Assembly: GCF_004369225.1 (NCBI RefSeq)
Contig: NZ_QFFZ01000034.1
Coordinates: 1-41,322, forward strand
Reading direction: 5' to 3'
Source of the DNA: Pelotomaculum propionicicum
GTDB taxonomy: Bacteria > Bacillota > Desulfotomaculia > Desulfotomaculales > Pelotomaculaceae
DNA: 41,322 nucleotides
This document shows positions 32,609 to 40,096 of this stretch, in pieces. Both the position numbers and the translations under genes were made by a program. The notes beneath the pieces were generated by a model, which was given only the letters and a program-made list of their open reading frames with translations, did no database searches and had not been told where the DNA came from. Each line of letters starts with the position of its first letter. The first letter of the stretch is position 1.

Positions 32609-33124
32609 CTAACCTGCGGAGGCTTGCCCTTGGGTTTCTTTTTGTTTTTTTTGGGCTTCCTCAATAACGTCATCAGGAAAGGCGCGGTGGAATTGGATTT
32701 TGATCCAGCCTTTCATGGCTTCATCGCTAGTTGTCCATAGATCATAAAGTATATTGAAAAGTTGATTTAATTCAGTATCCTTAGTATCTGGCCTATGTAA
32801 TTGTTGAAGAATTGGTAATCCTAAACTACATTCTTTCATTACATTTAAAAAAGCGTCTATTACAGCCTGCTGTCCATAGTGGGCTATTTGTCTTACTATT
32901 GCATCTTGAGGAGGAGCCATCATATCTCCTTGACCTGAATTAAGCCATTCTTTTGAGATGAAAAACCTACAGCAAATATGATTGAGTAATGTTTCTGAGG
33001 GCGATCCTTTACCTTTTTCTATTTTAGATATATGGGTAGGATCTAGCCCAAGAATAATAGCAAATCTTTCCTGGGTTAAATTAAGAGATTTTCTTACTTC
33101 GAATATTCTTGCGCCAACAGTCAT
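32609..33124 (-). CDS. Prophage repressor, XRE-family HTH
   Basis: A 171-aa protein with an N-terminal XRE helix-turn-helix (LTQERFAIILGLDPTHISKIEKGKG) and the segment EWLNSGQGDM common in Cro/CI-type regulators. The remainder is helical and probably for oligomerisation. There is no LexA/CI-type Ser-Lys peptidase domain, so SOS self-cleavage is not expected. It is divergent from the Ner-like gene across a region with three operators, so it should be the lysogeny repressor and may control its own operon. Confidence 0.88.
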   Translation of the reverse strand: MTVGARIFEVRKSLNLTQERFAIILGLDPTHISKIEKGKGSPSETLLNHICCRFFISKEWLNSGQGDMMAPPQDAIVRQIAHYGQQAVIDAFLNVMKECSLGLPILQQLHRPDTKDTELNQLFNILYDLWTTSDEAMKGWIKIQFHRAFPDDVIEEAQKKQKETQGQASAG

Positions 33125-33158
33125 TAAAATCTACCCTTTCGATTTTTATAAGTAGCAA

Positions 33159-33235
33159 CATGAATGAGTCGTGTTTTGTTATTTAAATATCATGAATTAT
33201 TCATATTTATTGATTGACAACATGAATCAGTCATA
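33159..33235. promoter_or_regulatory. Three phage operators in the divergent control region
   Basis: Three 15-bp imperfect palindromes of consensus CATGAATnAnTCATG lie at 33159-33173, 33191-33205 and 33221-33235. Start-to-start distances are 32 and 30 bases, about three helical turns, so all face one side of the DNA. The rightmost lies within the spacer of the rightward promoter. The leftmost overlaps the -35 area of a leftward promoter whose -10 is TATAAA on the minus strand (33145-33150). This resembles the lambda OR layout. Confidence 0.8.
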
Positions 33236-33242
33236 TTATTAT
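33214..33242 (+). promoter_or_regulatory. Early rightward promoter
   Basis: TTGACA (33214-33219), a 17-base spacer and TATTAT (33237-33242). The spacer contains the third operator, so repressor binding would block RNA polymerase. It drives the early operon beginning with the Ner-like gene. Confidence 0.82.
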
Positions 33243-33304
33243 TATGTCCAAGAGCTACAATCTTATAGACATAACCCAGTCTAATCTTGAAAGGAGGACT
33301 GGAC

Positions 33305-33574
33305 ATGGGTAAAAGCGACAGCACGGGCAAGGGCATGAAGCCAGAGGAAATCCGGGCGGCAATGTATTTGAACCGCGTAAAACTTAAGGATATAGCTAAT
33401 GATGCCGGTGTGTCCATTGGCCGAATACATCAGGTGATATACAAAATCGGTAGAAACAAGGGCTACCGGATCAGGCCATATATAGCGAAAGCCATTGGCA
33501 AGACTGTCGAAGAAGTCTGGCCGGACGAGACAAATAAAGAGAGCGGTGAGGCATGCCAACGGGCATGTCTATAA
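33305..33574 (+). CDS. Ner/Cro-like HTH regulator
   Basis: An 89-aa DNA-binding protein. The helix-turn-helix is VKLKDIANDAGVSIGRIHQVIY and the closing segment IRPYIAKAIGKTVEEVWPDE is typical of Ner/Nlp-like proteins of Mu-type phages. First gene of the rightward operon. Its probable job is to turn down early transcription and the repressor, like Ner in Mu. ATG 33305 follows AAAGGAGG; an upstream TTG (33287) overlaps that site. Confidence 0.82.
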   Translation: MGKSDSTGKGMKPEEIRAAMYLNRVKLKDIANDAGVSIGRIHQVIYKIGRNKGYRIRPYIAKAIGKTVEEVWPDETNKESGEACQRACL

Positions 33575-33613
33575 TCATTTAGACAATTCTATCAAAGTTA
33601 CAAGGGGGTGGCA

Positions 33614-33721
33614 ATGACCAGGGGACTGAAACTTTTTGACTGCGGCATGGAAAACTTGGTGTTCGAACATGGATACCAGGGTGGAAATTGCTTGTTACAA
33701 CCAGGGCGGAAAGGTAGGTAA
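33614..33721 (+). CDS. Small ORF, 35 aa
   Basis: ATG 33614 with a strong AAGGGGGTG site opens a 35-residue frame (MTRGLKLFDCGMENLVFEHG). It ends six bases before the next gene. No family. The strong ribosome-binding site is its main support. It overlaps in another frame the short leader ORF described next. Confidence 0.4.
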   Translation: MTRGLKLFDCGMENLVFEHGYQGGNCLLQPGRKGR

Positions 33722-33731
33722 AAATAATGAG
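33681..33731 (+). repeat. Leader repeat copy 1 (with 21-aa leader ORF)
   Basis: A 51-base block that recurs at 34461-34511 with 44 matching positions. It carries a short frame from ATG 33669 (or GTG 33681) to TGA 33734 whose end reads VEIACYNQGGKVGKNNE. In copy 2 the same frame reads VDIAWYDQGGKAGKDNE. The block also supplies the ribosome-binding site and ATG of the 215-aa gene in this copy. Confidence 0.65.
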
Positions 33732-34374
33732 TGATGAGTTATTGCCCGTACTGGCACAAGATGGCGAGCTTACGGTGGTGAGTGTGGACGGTCAGCCTGT
33801 AGTGACGGCGCGGGCGCTGGCCAGAGCATTGGGGTATGCAGATGACCGCTCTGTGCTTCGGATTTTCAATCGCAACAAGGATAGTTTTACAGAAAGGGAT
33901 TCTTTTGTTGTAGATATGAGAGGGGTGGTCAATTTGACCACGAACCCCCAAGGCGGTGATCCCCATATCCGTTTATTCACCAAGCGCGGCGCTTTAAAAA
34001 TCTGCATGAAGTCCAACCAGCCCAGGGCGGTGGCGGTGCAGGAGGCGCTGATCGACCTGTATGAGGCGGTGGAGAGCCGGCGCATGATTCCGGTGGAAGC
34101 CCTTCAAGGGGTACAGCAGCGGCTGGATGAATTGGCCACAGAGGTACGCCGTCTGGTGGTTGCCCAGGAGGCAAAGATCGTCTACCTGCCCAGGTCCTGC
34201 CGTCCACGGTCAACGGATAACGAAGCGGTGGAATTCTTCAAGCGGTTGTTTGAGGAAAACCCTGGCCGAAAGGTTTCGGACGCCATCCGTGTGGTCAAGA
34301 AGACCGCTAATGAATGCGGCTGGCGGGTAGGAAGCGATAAAGCATTCTACCGGATGGCCAGGAAATTGAGGTAA
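33727..34374 (+). CDS. Phage BRO-N/antirepressor-type protein 1
   Basis: A 215-aa protein. Residues ~15-120 look like a BRO-N/antirepressor domain (LTVVSVDGQPVVTARALARA, FTERDSFVVDMRG, LFTKRGALKICMKSNQPRAV). The C-terminal ~60 residues form a separate basic helical domain (FFKRLFEENPGRKVSDAIRV). Such proteins bind DNA or antagonise repressors. It overlaps the leader ORF by eight bases. It is a distant paralogue of the 245-aa protein downstream. Confidence 0.78.
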   Translation: MSDELLPVLAQDGELTVVSVDGQPVVTARALARALGYADDRSVLRIFNRNKDSFTERDSFVVDMRGVVNLTTNPQGGDPHIRLFTKRGALKICMKSNQPRAVAVQEALIDLYEAVESRRMIPVEALQGVQQRLDELATEVRRLVVAQEAKIVYLPRSCRPRSTDNEAVEFFKRLFEENPGRKVSDAIRVVKKTANECGWRVGSDKAFYRMARKLR

Positions 34375-34460
34375 ATTACACTATGGCAGGGTAAAGAGGT
34401 GATAATGCCGGTGCCTGACATAATGGCAATGTTATTAAACAAATGATAAAGGCGGTGAAA

Positions 34461-34511
34461 GTGGATATTGCCTGGTACGATCAGGGCGGAAAGGCAGGTA
34501 AAGATAATGAG
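34461..34511 (+). repeat. Leader repeat copy 2
   Basis: Second copy of the 51-base block at 33681. The leader frame starts at ATG 34443 or GTG 34461 and here does not stop after KDNE; it runs on into the next gene in another frame. The ATG that starts the antirepressor in copy 1 is followed here by only an 11-codon frame, while the true downstream gene starts at 34556 with its own AAGGAGG. Confidence 0.6.
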
Positions 34512-34555
34512 CTTGGGATATTATGGGTTGTTCTTTTGGTAAGGAGGTTTGAGAT

Positions 34556-35293
34556 ATGGAAAACGTGCTGGAGAGGACTTTTGAGGGGCGACCTGTGCGT
34601 CTGGTGACACAGGACGAGGAAGTGCTAGTTCCGCTACCGGACATAGCCAGGGCGCTGGATTATGGTAAAGAAGTGCTTTGGCGAGTGATTGACCGGAATA
34701 AGAAAGTATTTGAGGAAGGTATTGTTGTAACAACATTACCTTCGGAGGGTGGGCCGCAGAAAACCACCTGCTTGACCCGTGACGGGGTGGTGGGCTTGTT
34801 GATGAAGCTAGCCACTAATCGGATAAAGGATCTTGAAAAGAGGCAACTGGTGGTTAATTTCCAGCGCTGGGCGATCCGGACTATTGGACAGATCACGCGG
34901 GGAGAGTTAGTGCCGGTGCGGCAGTTTACTGAGGATAGCGGGGATAAAACCAAGGTCTTTATGACTATGACGGGCCTGGCGCAGCAATACCTGAGCCTGT
35001 GCGAGGCGGCCATGAAGTCAAGCGGCATCGACGCCCAGGCAATGGGCGCGGCGGGCGAGCTTTTGCAAGGATGCCTCAACTTGGGCATGTCTTTACTGAA
35101 AGGAGATATGTATTCTCCCGCTACCGTCTCCCAGTGTAAAATTACGAAGCTCAAAGCTGAAGAGATGGTCATGTCAATGCGCCAAAATGGATATACACTG
35201 CGGCAAATAGCTGGAGAGGTAAGCGAGGCTACAGGTGTGCAGGTAACGCCGATGAGTGTCAGCCGCTTTCTCCGGCAGGCAAGAAAAGGTTAA
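34556..35293 (+). CDS. Phage BRO-N/antirepressor-type protein 2 with C-terminal HTH
   Basis: A 245-aa protein. The N-terminal ~110 residues resemble a BRO-N domain (FEGRPVRLVTQDEEVLVPLPDIARAL, CLTRDGVVGLLMKLATNR). The C terminus has a resolvase-like helix-turn-helix (MRQNGYTLRQIAGEVSEATG, then VTPMSVSRFLRQARK). Probably a DNA-binding early regulator. AAGGAGG lies eight bases before ATG. It is followed six bases later by a small ORF. Confidence 0.8.
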   Translation: MENVLERTFEGRPVRLVTQDEEVLVPLPDIARALDYGKEVLWRVIDRNKKVFEEGIVVTTLPSEGGPQKTTCLTRDGVVGLLMKLATNRIKDLEKRQLVVNFQRWAIRTIGQITRGELVPVRQFTEDSGDKTKVFMTMTGLAQQYLSLCEAAMKSSGIDAQAMGAAGELLQGCLNLGMSLLKGDMYSPATVSQCKITKLKAEEMVMSMRQNGYTLRQIAGEVSEATGVQVTPMSVSRFLRQARKG

Positions 35294-35298
35294 AAATA

Positions 35299-35547
35299 AT
35301 GCCCGGCTGGGCCGGGCGGGAAAAGGGGGTGTTTCCGATTATTTGTCCAGGTTCACCAAAAAGTCAATTCGGATGCTGGGATGGCGAATTCCCCTGGGAT
35401 TTAAAAAGAGAAGAGTTGGAGGTAAAAGTAATTGAGATCATGGCCGTTCTGCAAGGGATGAGCGTTGCTTCTGCCAGGAGGATTTTGTTTAACGCGATAC
35501 GGATTGTTGAAGGGATTAAGTTAGATCTTGTCAAGTTTCCGGAATAG
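35299..35547 (+). CDS. Hypothetical phage protein, 82 aa
   Basis: An 82-aa ORF with AAAAGG before ATG 35299. The first half is rich in Gly, Pro and Trp (CPGSPKSQFGCWDGEFPWDL). The second half is a helical module (KVIEIMAVLQGMSVASARRILFNAIRIVEGIKLDLV). A shorter product starting near 35431-35440 is possible because GGAGGT lies at 35418-35423. The last 27 bases overlap the 3' end of an opposing gene. No family recognised. Confidence 0.55.
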   Translation: MPGWAGREKGVFPIICPGSPKSQFGCWDGEFPWDLKREELEVKVIEIMAVLQGMSVASARRILFNAIRIVEGIKLDLVKFPE

Positions 35548-35772
35548 GTCGGTTATTTCACGGTTTTGTATTACTCTACCATCTGTTATGCCTACCTTTG
35601 GTTCAGCAATGTTTCCAGGTGTGAATGGCAGCAACTGGCTACAGCTTGGGCAAACAAACAGCATTTTGGGAAGTATAGCCTGATAAGTTGCTCTAATCTC
35701 TTCTGGCTGTTCTTCTATGGCAGCAATCTGTAAAACATGGCCACAATTACATTTAAGTGAAGGACGCAGCAT
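35521..35772 (-). CDS. Zinc-ribbon-like small protein, antisense in the early operon
   Basis: An 83-aa leftward ORF with a near-perfect AGGAGGTGA ribosome-binding site before ATG 35772. It has cysteine pairs CNCGH near residue 8 and CPSCSQ near residue 41, so a zinc ribbon is likely. No family name. It runs against the early operon and its end overlaps the rightward 82-aa ORF. Its own promoter was not identified. Confidence 0.7.
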   Translation of the reverse strand: MLRPSLKCNCGHVLQIAAIEEQPEEIRATYQAILPKMLFVCPSCSQLLPFTPGNIAEPKVGITDGRVIQNREITDLFRKLDKI

Positions 35773-35867
35773 TTAATATCACCTCCTCCCTCTTTGGAAT
35801 TGTTTGGTGGTTCTTGCAATATTCGACGCGGGAGGAGGAAAATCCTACAAAATTGGAGGGGCCGGAG

Positions 35868-36350
35868 ATGGCGAAAAATAGAAAACCCAGCCCGGCCACG
35901 GATACAGGAGTCCAGGTATCAATATTTGACATCATTAAGGAGCAGCATATGAAGGCTCCTGAACAAGTGGAAGCGGGAAGCATGAATATAGCCAACAGGC
36001 TGCGGGAGGATCTCTCGCGGGGGCTAAAGCAGGCAAATAACATGTCGCGGTATGAAGTGGCGGCGAAGATGAGCGAATTGGTGGGCGTGGAGATATCAAA
36101 ATGCCAGCTGGACAGCTGGACGGCGGAGTCCAAAGAGGCGCACCGGTTTCCGGCGGAATACCTGCCGGCGTTCTGCGCGGCGACTGGGTACAAACAGCCG
36201 CTGCGGATGATGGCGGAAATGATCCAGTGTTACCTGCTGGAAAGCGAGGAAGCGCTCATGGCTGAACTGGGCAAGATCGATCAGACAAAGCGGGAGCTTT
36301 CTAAAAAGGAAAAAGCAATCAGAGAGTTTTTAGGCCAGTTGACCAGGTAA
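35868..36350 (+). CDS. Phage protein preceding the transposase
   Basis: A 160-aa protein with a central segment MSRYEVAAKMSELVGVEISKCQLDSWTAESKEAHRFPAEYLPAFCAATG. I recognise this as common in genes just upstream of MuA-like transposases; its function is not established. A helix-turn-helix-like start (EVAAKMSELVG) and a charged C-terminal coil (KIDQTKRELSKKEKAIREFL) are visible. ATG 35868 follows GGAGGGGCCGGAG; the in-frame upstream extension has no support. Confidence 0.75.
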   Translation: MAKNRKPSPATDTGVQVSIFDIIKEQHMKAPEQVEAGSMNIANRLREDLSRGLKQANNMSRYEVAAKMSELVGVEISKCQLDSWTAESKEAHRFPAEYLPAFCAATGYKQPLRMMAEMIQCYLLESEEALMAELGKIDQTKRELSKKEKAIREFLGQLTR

Positions 36351-36392
36351 CAAATATTCTCACCTTATCCGGCTGGAAGGAGGTGGCGGGGA

Positions 36393-38348
36393 CTGAAAAC
36401 GTGGCTATCGACATCCGAAGCGGCGGCGGCGCTGGATACGACTGAACGAACTGTTCGGCGACAAGCCATGGCCGGCAAAATGGTTTGTAAGATTAATGAT
36501 GGTCGTGGTGGTCTAAACGGCCAGGTATATCTGGTCGCGCTGGAGTCCCTGCCGCCAGAGGCGCAGCGGCGCTACCTGGAAAGAACGCTGGCCACGAGTC
36601 TGCCCATCACCGGGCCGGCCGAGGAAACCAAAGCTGTGGCGCCGGCTCCCTCCCCCGCCCCGGCCAGAATCCGGACGGTGGCGGAACTGGTGGCGAAGCA
36701 CGGTCGGGAAAAGGCGGAGCAGATCCTGGCACAGGCGGAAAAATGGGAGCCAGTAGTCAAGGAAGCTTTAGCTATAATTGATGGCCGGGGAAAGGACAAA
36801 ATGTCCCGGATAAACGCGCTGGCCATGAAGCGCAAGGTGAGCGCTAAAACACTGTACCGGAAAGCGGGCAGCTATAAGAAAGACGGGATTTTGGGCCTGG
36901 TAGATGACCGGTACCGGTCCTGCGGGGAGGGATTGGATGGGAAAGAGCGGCGGGCGGTGACGCCCGAGGTAAGAAACTTTATCAGGTCCATGGCGTTGCA
37001 ATACCCGCCGCCGAAGGGCAGCAAGATTTACAAAGATCTGGAGAAGGCGGCGGAGATCAAGGACTGGCCGATGCCATCCAGGGCAACGGTGTACCGGGTA
37101 ATCGAGGAGATTTTACATAGTGAAAAAGTGATGGGCCAGCGGGGAGACAAGGAATACGAGGCCACCTGCATGCCAAAGGTGAAGCGGGACTACTCTCACC
37201 TGCTTGCTATGGAGGAAATCGTGGGAGATGGCCACCCCTTCGACCTGTTTGTGGAATGGGCGGGCCGGGCGGTACGGCCGCAGCTGTCGGCCTGGGAGGA
37301 CATGAGGTCACGGAAGATCGTTGGCTGGTGCGTAACGGTGCAGTGTAACAGTGAGACCATAGGCTTGGCCTTGCGTCACGCGATCCTGACTCACGGGTTG
37401 CCGGCCCGGATCTACACCGACAACGGCAAGGACTATCTCTCAAAATATATCAAGGACGTCTGCCAGCGGCTGGACATCAGGACGCGGGAATGCATACCCA
37501 AGACGCCCAGGGCAAAGATGATCGAGCGGCTGTTCCGGACGGTGCATGACCAGTTTACACTCTACTTGCCTGGGTACTGTGGTAATAAACCGGAGAACAG
37601 GCCACCCGGCTTTAACGAGAAAAAACTCTTAGAGCAAGGTAAGCTCCTTCCAATGGAAGAGTTTGTAGAGCGCTGGGCGGCCTACGTGGAGCAATACAAC
37701 AGCCAGGTACACAGCGAAATCAAGGACACGCCGACCAACGCCTTCGCCAACACGCCGCATGTCCGGCCGGGCCGGGTGAATCAAGCGGACCTGGATATAT
37801 TGATGATGAAGCGGGAGCAGGTAAAGGTAAACGCCGGCTACATCACTCTGCTGGGCCGGGAATACTGGTCGCATAACATTGAACTGGGGCGCCTGGTCGG
37901 TGAGTGGGTCCAGGTATGGTACGACTTCAACCGCATGGGCGAGGTGCTAATCTGGTACAAGGGCAAATGCCTCGGTACCGCAGTTAACCGTAAAGCTCTT
38001 GAACACGGTGAATCCAGGGCCGATCTGACAGCTGAACTGAGAGCCAACCGCCAGGTGGCGAAGGCCGTGAAACGGCAGATCGCGAGTTATACGGAGGGTC
38101 TGGAGGATGTGCTGCCTGAGAACGTGGTTAAACGGTCTCGCCGCGCGAAGCGGAACTTTGAGGGCCAGGCCGTGGCTGATACCAGTGAAGCAAAGGTAAT
38201 GAGATTGACCGGTCATGAGAAGGAAACCCGCGAGGCCCAGAAGGTTATAGATAGCGAGGCCGCCGACGCCGGGGGTGATGCGCCGGTTAAAGTAAGCCGG
38301 GCGCAGCGTATGCTGATGAAAGCCGGCGCAAAGGTACTGGCGAGGTGA
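36393..38348 (+). CDS. MuA-like DDE transposase, apparent CTG start
   Basis: A 651-aa Mu-type transposase. N-terminal winged helix: WLSTSEAAAALDTTERTVRR, then the proline/alanine linker and a second HTH (VSAKTLYRKAGSYKKDGILG). The RNase-H-like core has Asp279 (VGDGHPFDL), Asp343 (YTDNGKDYL) and Glu378 (KMIERLFRT), a D-D-35-E set. A Mu-type beta-barrel and a basic tail follow. The first ATG (36468) would cut off the DNA-binding N terminus. CTG 36393 is seven bases after AAGGAGGTG and has no in-frame competitor. It cuts and joins phage ends. Confidence 0.9.
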   Translation: MKTWLSTSEAAAALDTTERTVRRQAMAGKMVCKINDGRGGLNGQVYLVALESLPPEAQRRYLERTLATSLPITGPAEETKAVAPAPSPAPARIRTVAELVAKHGREKAEQILAQAEKWEPVVKEALAIIDGRGKDKMSRINALAMKRKVSAKTLYRKAGSYKKDGILGLVDDRYRSCGEGLDGKERRAVTPEVRNFIRSMALQYPPPKGSKIYKDLEKAAEIKDWPMPSRATVYRVIEEILHSEKVMGQRGDKEYEATCMPKVKRDYSHLLAMEEIVGDGHPFDLFVEWAGRAVRPQLSAWEDMRSRKIVGWCVTVQCNSETIGLALRHAILTHGLPARIYTDNGKDYLSKYIKDVCQRLDIRTRECIPKTPRAKMIERLFRTVHDQFTLYLPGYCGNKPENRPPGFNEKKLLEQGKLLPMEEFVERWAAYVEQYNSQVHSEIKDTPTNAFANTPHVRPGRVNQADLDILMMKREQVKVNAGYITLLGREYWSHNIELGRLVGEWVQVWYDFNRMGEVLIWYKGKCLGTAVNRKALEHGESRADLTAELRANRQVAKAVKRQIASYTEGLEDVLPENVVKRSRRAKRNFEGQAVADTSEAKVMRLTGHEKETREAQKVIDSEAADAGGDAPVKVSRAQRMLMKAGAKVLAR

Positions 38349-38396
38349 AATTTTAGCTGAATTTATTCTTTAATAAGATTTCGGGAGGTAATCTAA

Positions 38397-39440
38397 ATGT
38401 CCGGAGCTGCGGAAGTGCTTGATTTCCAGGTAAATGATACTAATAAGGATGAACAGGAACTGCGCTTGTGGTTGACCAACCAGGTTAAGGAACAGGGGGT
38501 AATGATATCTTTCCTGGCCCGCGAGATCGGATATTCACATAGTATGTTGAGTCAGTTCATAGCCGGGAATAAATGCAGTAAAAACCTGTTGAAAAAGATT
38601 CGAAGACTGAAAGAAAAGGCGGACCAGGCGTCAGGCGGCGATATTCTGCAAAGGGCGGATTTACCGGTCTCTTTAGATGGCATTTCGGACAGTGATAAAC
38701 CTTTCAAAGACCTGATTGAAACTGATGACCTGGCGAGCGTGCTGGGACTGTGCAGCTTATGCCGTGCTGACGGCGAGATCGGGGTTATAACGGGGGCGCC
38801 CGGCACCGGCAAAACAACGGCGCTGGAAGAGTTCCGGGGCAGGGAGCCTTTTACGGTCTACATCCGGGCGGATGTTACGATGTCAGGGCGTGAACTGGTA
38901 AAAGAACTGGGCGACAAGCTGGGTGTGGACATCCAGGAAGGCACCCAGAGAAGCAAGATCAAGCAGATCATTAAGCACCTGAGAGATGATCCGGTTCTGG
39001 TCATTGTGGACGAAGCGGATCTCCTGGTATCCAGGGACTCCGTAAAGAAACTGGAGATCCTGCGGACTATTTGGGACGAAGCGCATTGCGGGCTGATCCT
39101 GGCCGGCCTTCCCCGCCTGGCTACCTTCCTGGTAAAAGGTCCGGGCGGGCGTGAGAATTTGTCACAATTTTATTCCAGGGTGCGCCGGGCCTACGCAATG
39201 AAAGGGGTAAAACGCAGCGAGATACTGCCGGCGCTGGCCGGCTATAACATGACGGACGCGGCCAGAAACTACCTGGTGACGGCAGCCACCAGCAAGGCAC
39301 AGGGTGGGCTGCGGCGTTACCATAGGCTCTTGCAAAACGCGCTGGACCTGGTTGAACAGGGAGAGACTATTACGCTTGAAGTAGTCCAAGAGGCGGACAG
39401 CATGTTGGTATCTCCAAAAACACTGGGGCTGGCGTTCTAA
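38397..39440 (+). CDS. MuB-like AAA+ transposition ATPase
   Basis: A 347-aa protein. N-terminal helix-turn-helix (ISFLAREIGYSHSMLSQFIAGNK), then an AAA+ ATPase with Walker A GAPGTGKTT and Walker B VLVIVDEAD, a GLILAGLP sensor-like stretch, and a C-terminal helical domain. This is the MuB/TniB plan: ATP-dependent DNA binding that selects target DNA and activates the transposase. GGGAGGTAA precedes ATG. It lies 48 bases after the transposase. Confidence 0.92.
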   Translation: MSGAAEVLDFQVNDTNKDEQELRLWLTNQVKEQGVMISFLAREIGYSHSMLSQFIAGNKCSKNLLKKIRRLKEKADQASGGDILQRADLPVSLDGISDSDKPFKDLIETDDLASVLGLCSLCRADGEIGVITGAPGTGKTTALEEFRGREPFTVYIRADVTMSGRELVKELGDKLGVDIQEGTQRSKIKQIIKHLRDDPVLVIVDEADLLVSRDSVKKLEILRTIWDEAHCGLILAGLPRLATFLVKGPGGRENLSQFYSRVRRAYAMKGVKRSEILPALAGYNMTDAARNYLVTAATSKAQGGLRRYHRLLQNALDLVEQGETITLEVVQEADSMLVSPKTLGLAF

Positions 39441-39468
39441 TAATTAAAACAAAGGGCAGGTGATACGA

Positions 39469-39618
39469 GTGGATGCAAAACACCGGGCAAAGTTAGAGGA
39501 AGCTTTGCAATTGATCAATGAGGTCTGCGAAGAACTGTCAGTAGACAGCCCATTATTTGAGGCTCTAAGTGGTCCTATTTGTGAGCTTGATGAGATTGTT
39601 AATCCGCTTGAAGCGTAG
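39469..39618 (+). CDS. Small phage ORF, 49 aa
   Basis: A 49-aa acidic, helical protein (MDAKHRAKLEEALQLINEVC, then SPLFEALSGPICELDEIVNP) starting GTG 39469 after GGGCAGGTGATA. No family. It fits the tight spacing of the operon. Confidence 0.55.
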   Translation: MDAKHRAKLEEALQLINEVCEELSVDSPLFEALSGPICELDEIVNPLEA

Positions 39619-39653
39619 ATATGGATGTTTATAACAGGTTAACTTGTTAAGAG

Positions 39654-40007
39654 GTGAGTAAATATTACTCCGCAAGGTGTGATGGTTACGAGGTCACCCT
39701 TCGCCTTGGGCGTATCAGTCAGTTTAAGAATGCCATATTAGTCTATATAAACGGGGAAGTCAGAGGGGAATGGCTGCTTAAGGATTGCGAGGAGCGGCGC
39801 CGGTTCTTTCAGCCGGTTAAAAGGTCGGTTTTGTCCCGGAAAACGTGCTCCGGGCTAAGGAAAATCTCTAAGAAATTACGCCAGAAAGCCGGACTGCCTG
39901 ATCCAGATGCTAAGTACACTTACTATTGCCCGTACTGGACTTCGTTTAAATCCCTAAAGCGGCACTTAATTAAGAATAACGATTCTATTGAACTGATTAA
40001 AAAATAA
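39654..40007 (+). CDS. Hypothetical phage protein, 117 aa
   Basis: A 117-aa basic protein (SKYYSARCDGYEVTLRLGRI, then FQPVKRSVLSRKTCSGLRKISKKLRQKAG and TYYCPYWTSFKSLKRHL). It has a beta-rich first half and a lysine/arginine-rich second half, so nucleic-acid binding is possible but unproven. The only available start is GTG 39654, which overlaps its own AAGAGG; initiation is therefore uncertain. No family recognised. Confidence 0.6.
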   Translation: MSKYYSARCDGYEVTLRLGRISQFKNAILVYINGEVRGEWLLKDCEERRRFFQPVKRSVLSRKTCSGLRKISKKLRQKAGLPDPDAKYTYYCPYWTSFKSLKRHLIKNNDSIELIKK

Positions 40008-40017
40008 ATGCCGAAAT

Positions 40018-40096
40018 CCCCGGAGTGTGCCGGGGTTCGTGGGGGAATGGCCTACCCCACCTGATGACCGTGAAAGCGGGCCGGGTATAGCCCGGC
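40018..40096 (+). other. Three-hairpin GC-rich leader, candidate structured RNA
   Basis: In the 241-base gap after 40007 three perfect six-pair GC-rich stems follow each other: CCCCGG/CCGGGG (40018-40035), GTGGGG/CCCCAC (40039-40060) and GCCGGG/CCCGGC (40080-40096). There is no T run, so they are not ordinary terminators. A ribosome-binding site follows at about 40110-40118. Could be an RNA processing or translation-control element. Confidence 0.4.

Noticed and set aside
34404-34445. 13-codon ORF (MPVPDIMAMLLNK) after AAAGAGGTGATA
   Set aside because: Good ribosome-binding site but too short; no repeat or homologue in the window supports it.
40055-40080. CTGATGA...GAAA, hammerhead ribozyme-like core in the hairpin region
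   Set aside because: Only four bases (CCGT) separate the two core elements, so stem II cannot form, and the flanks do not pair as stem III. The preceding TTC and stem I fit, but the fold is incomplete.
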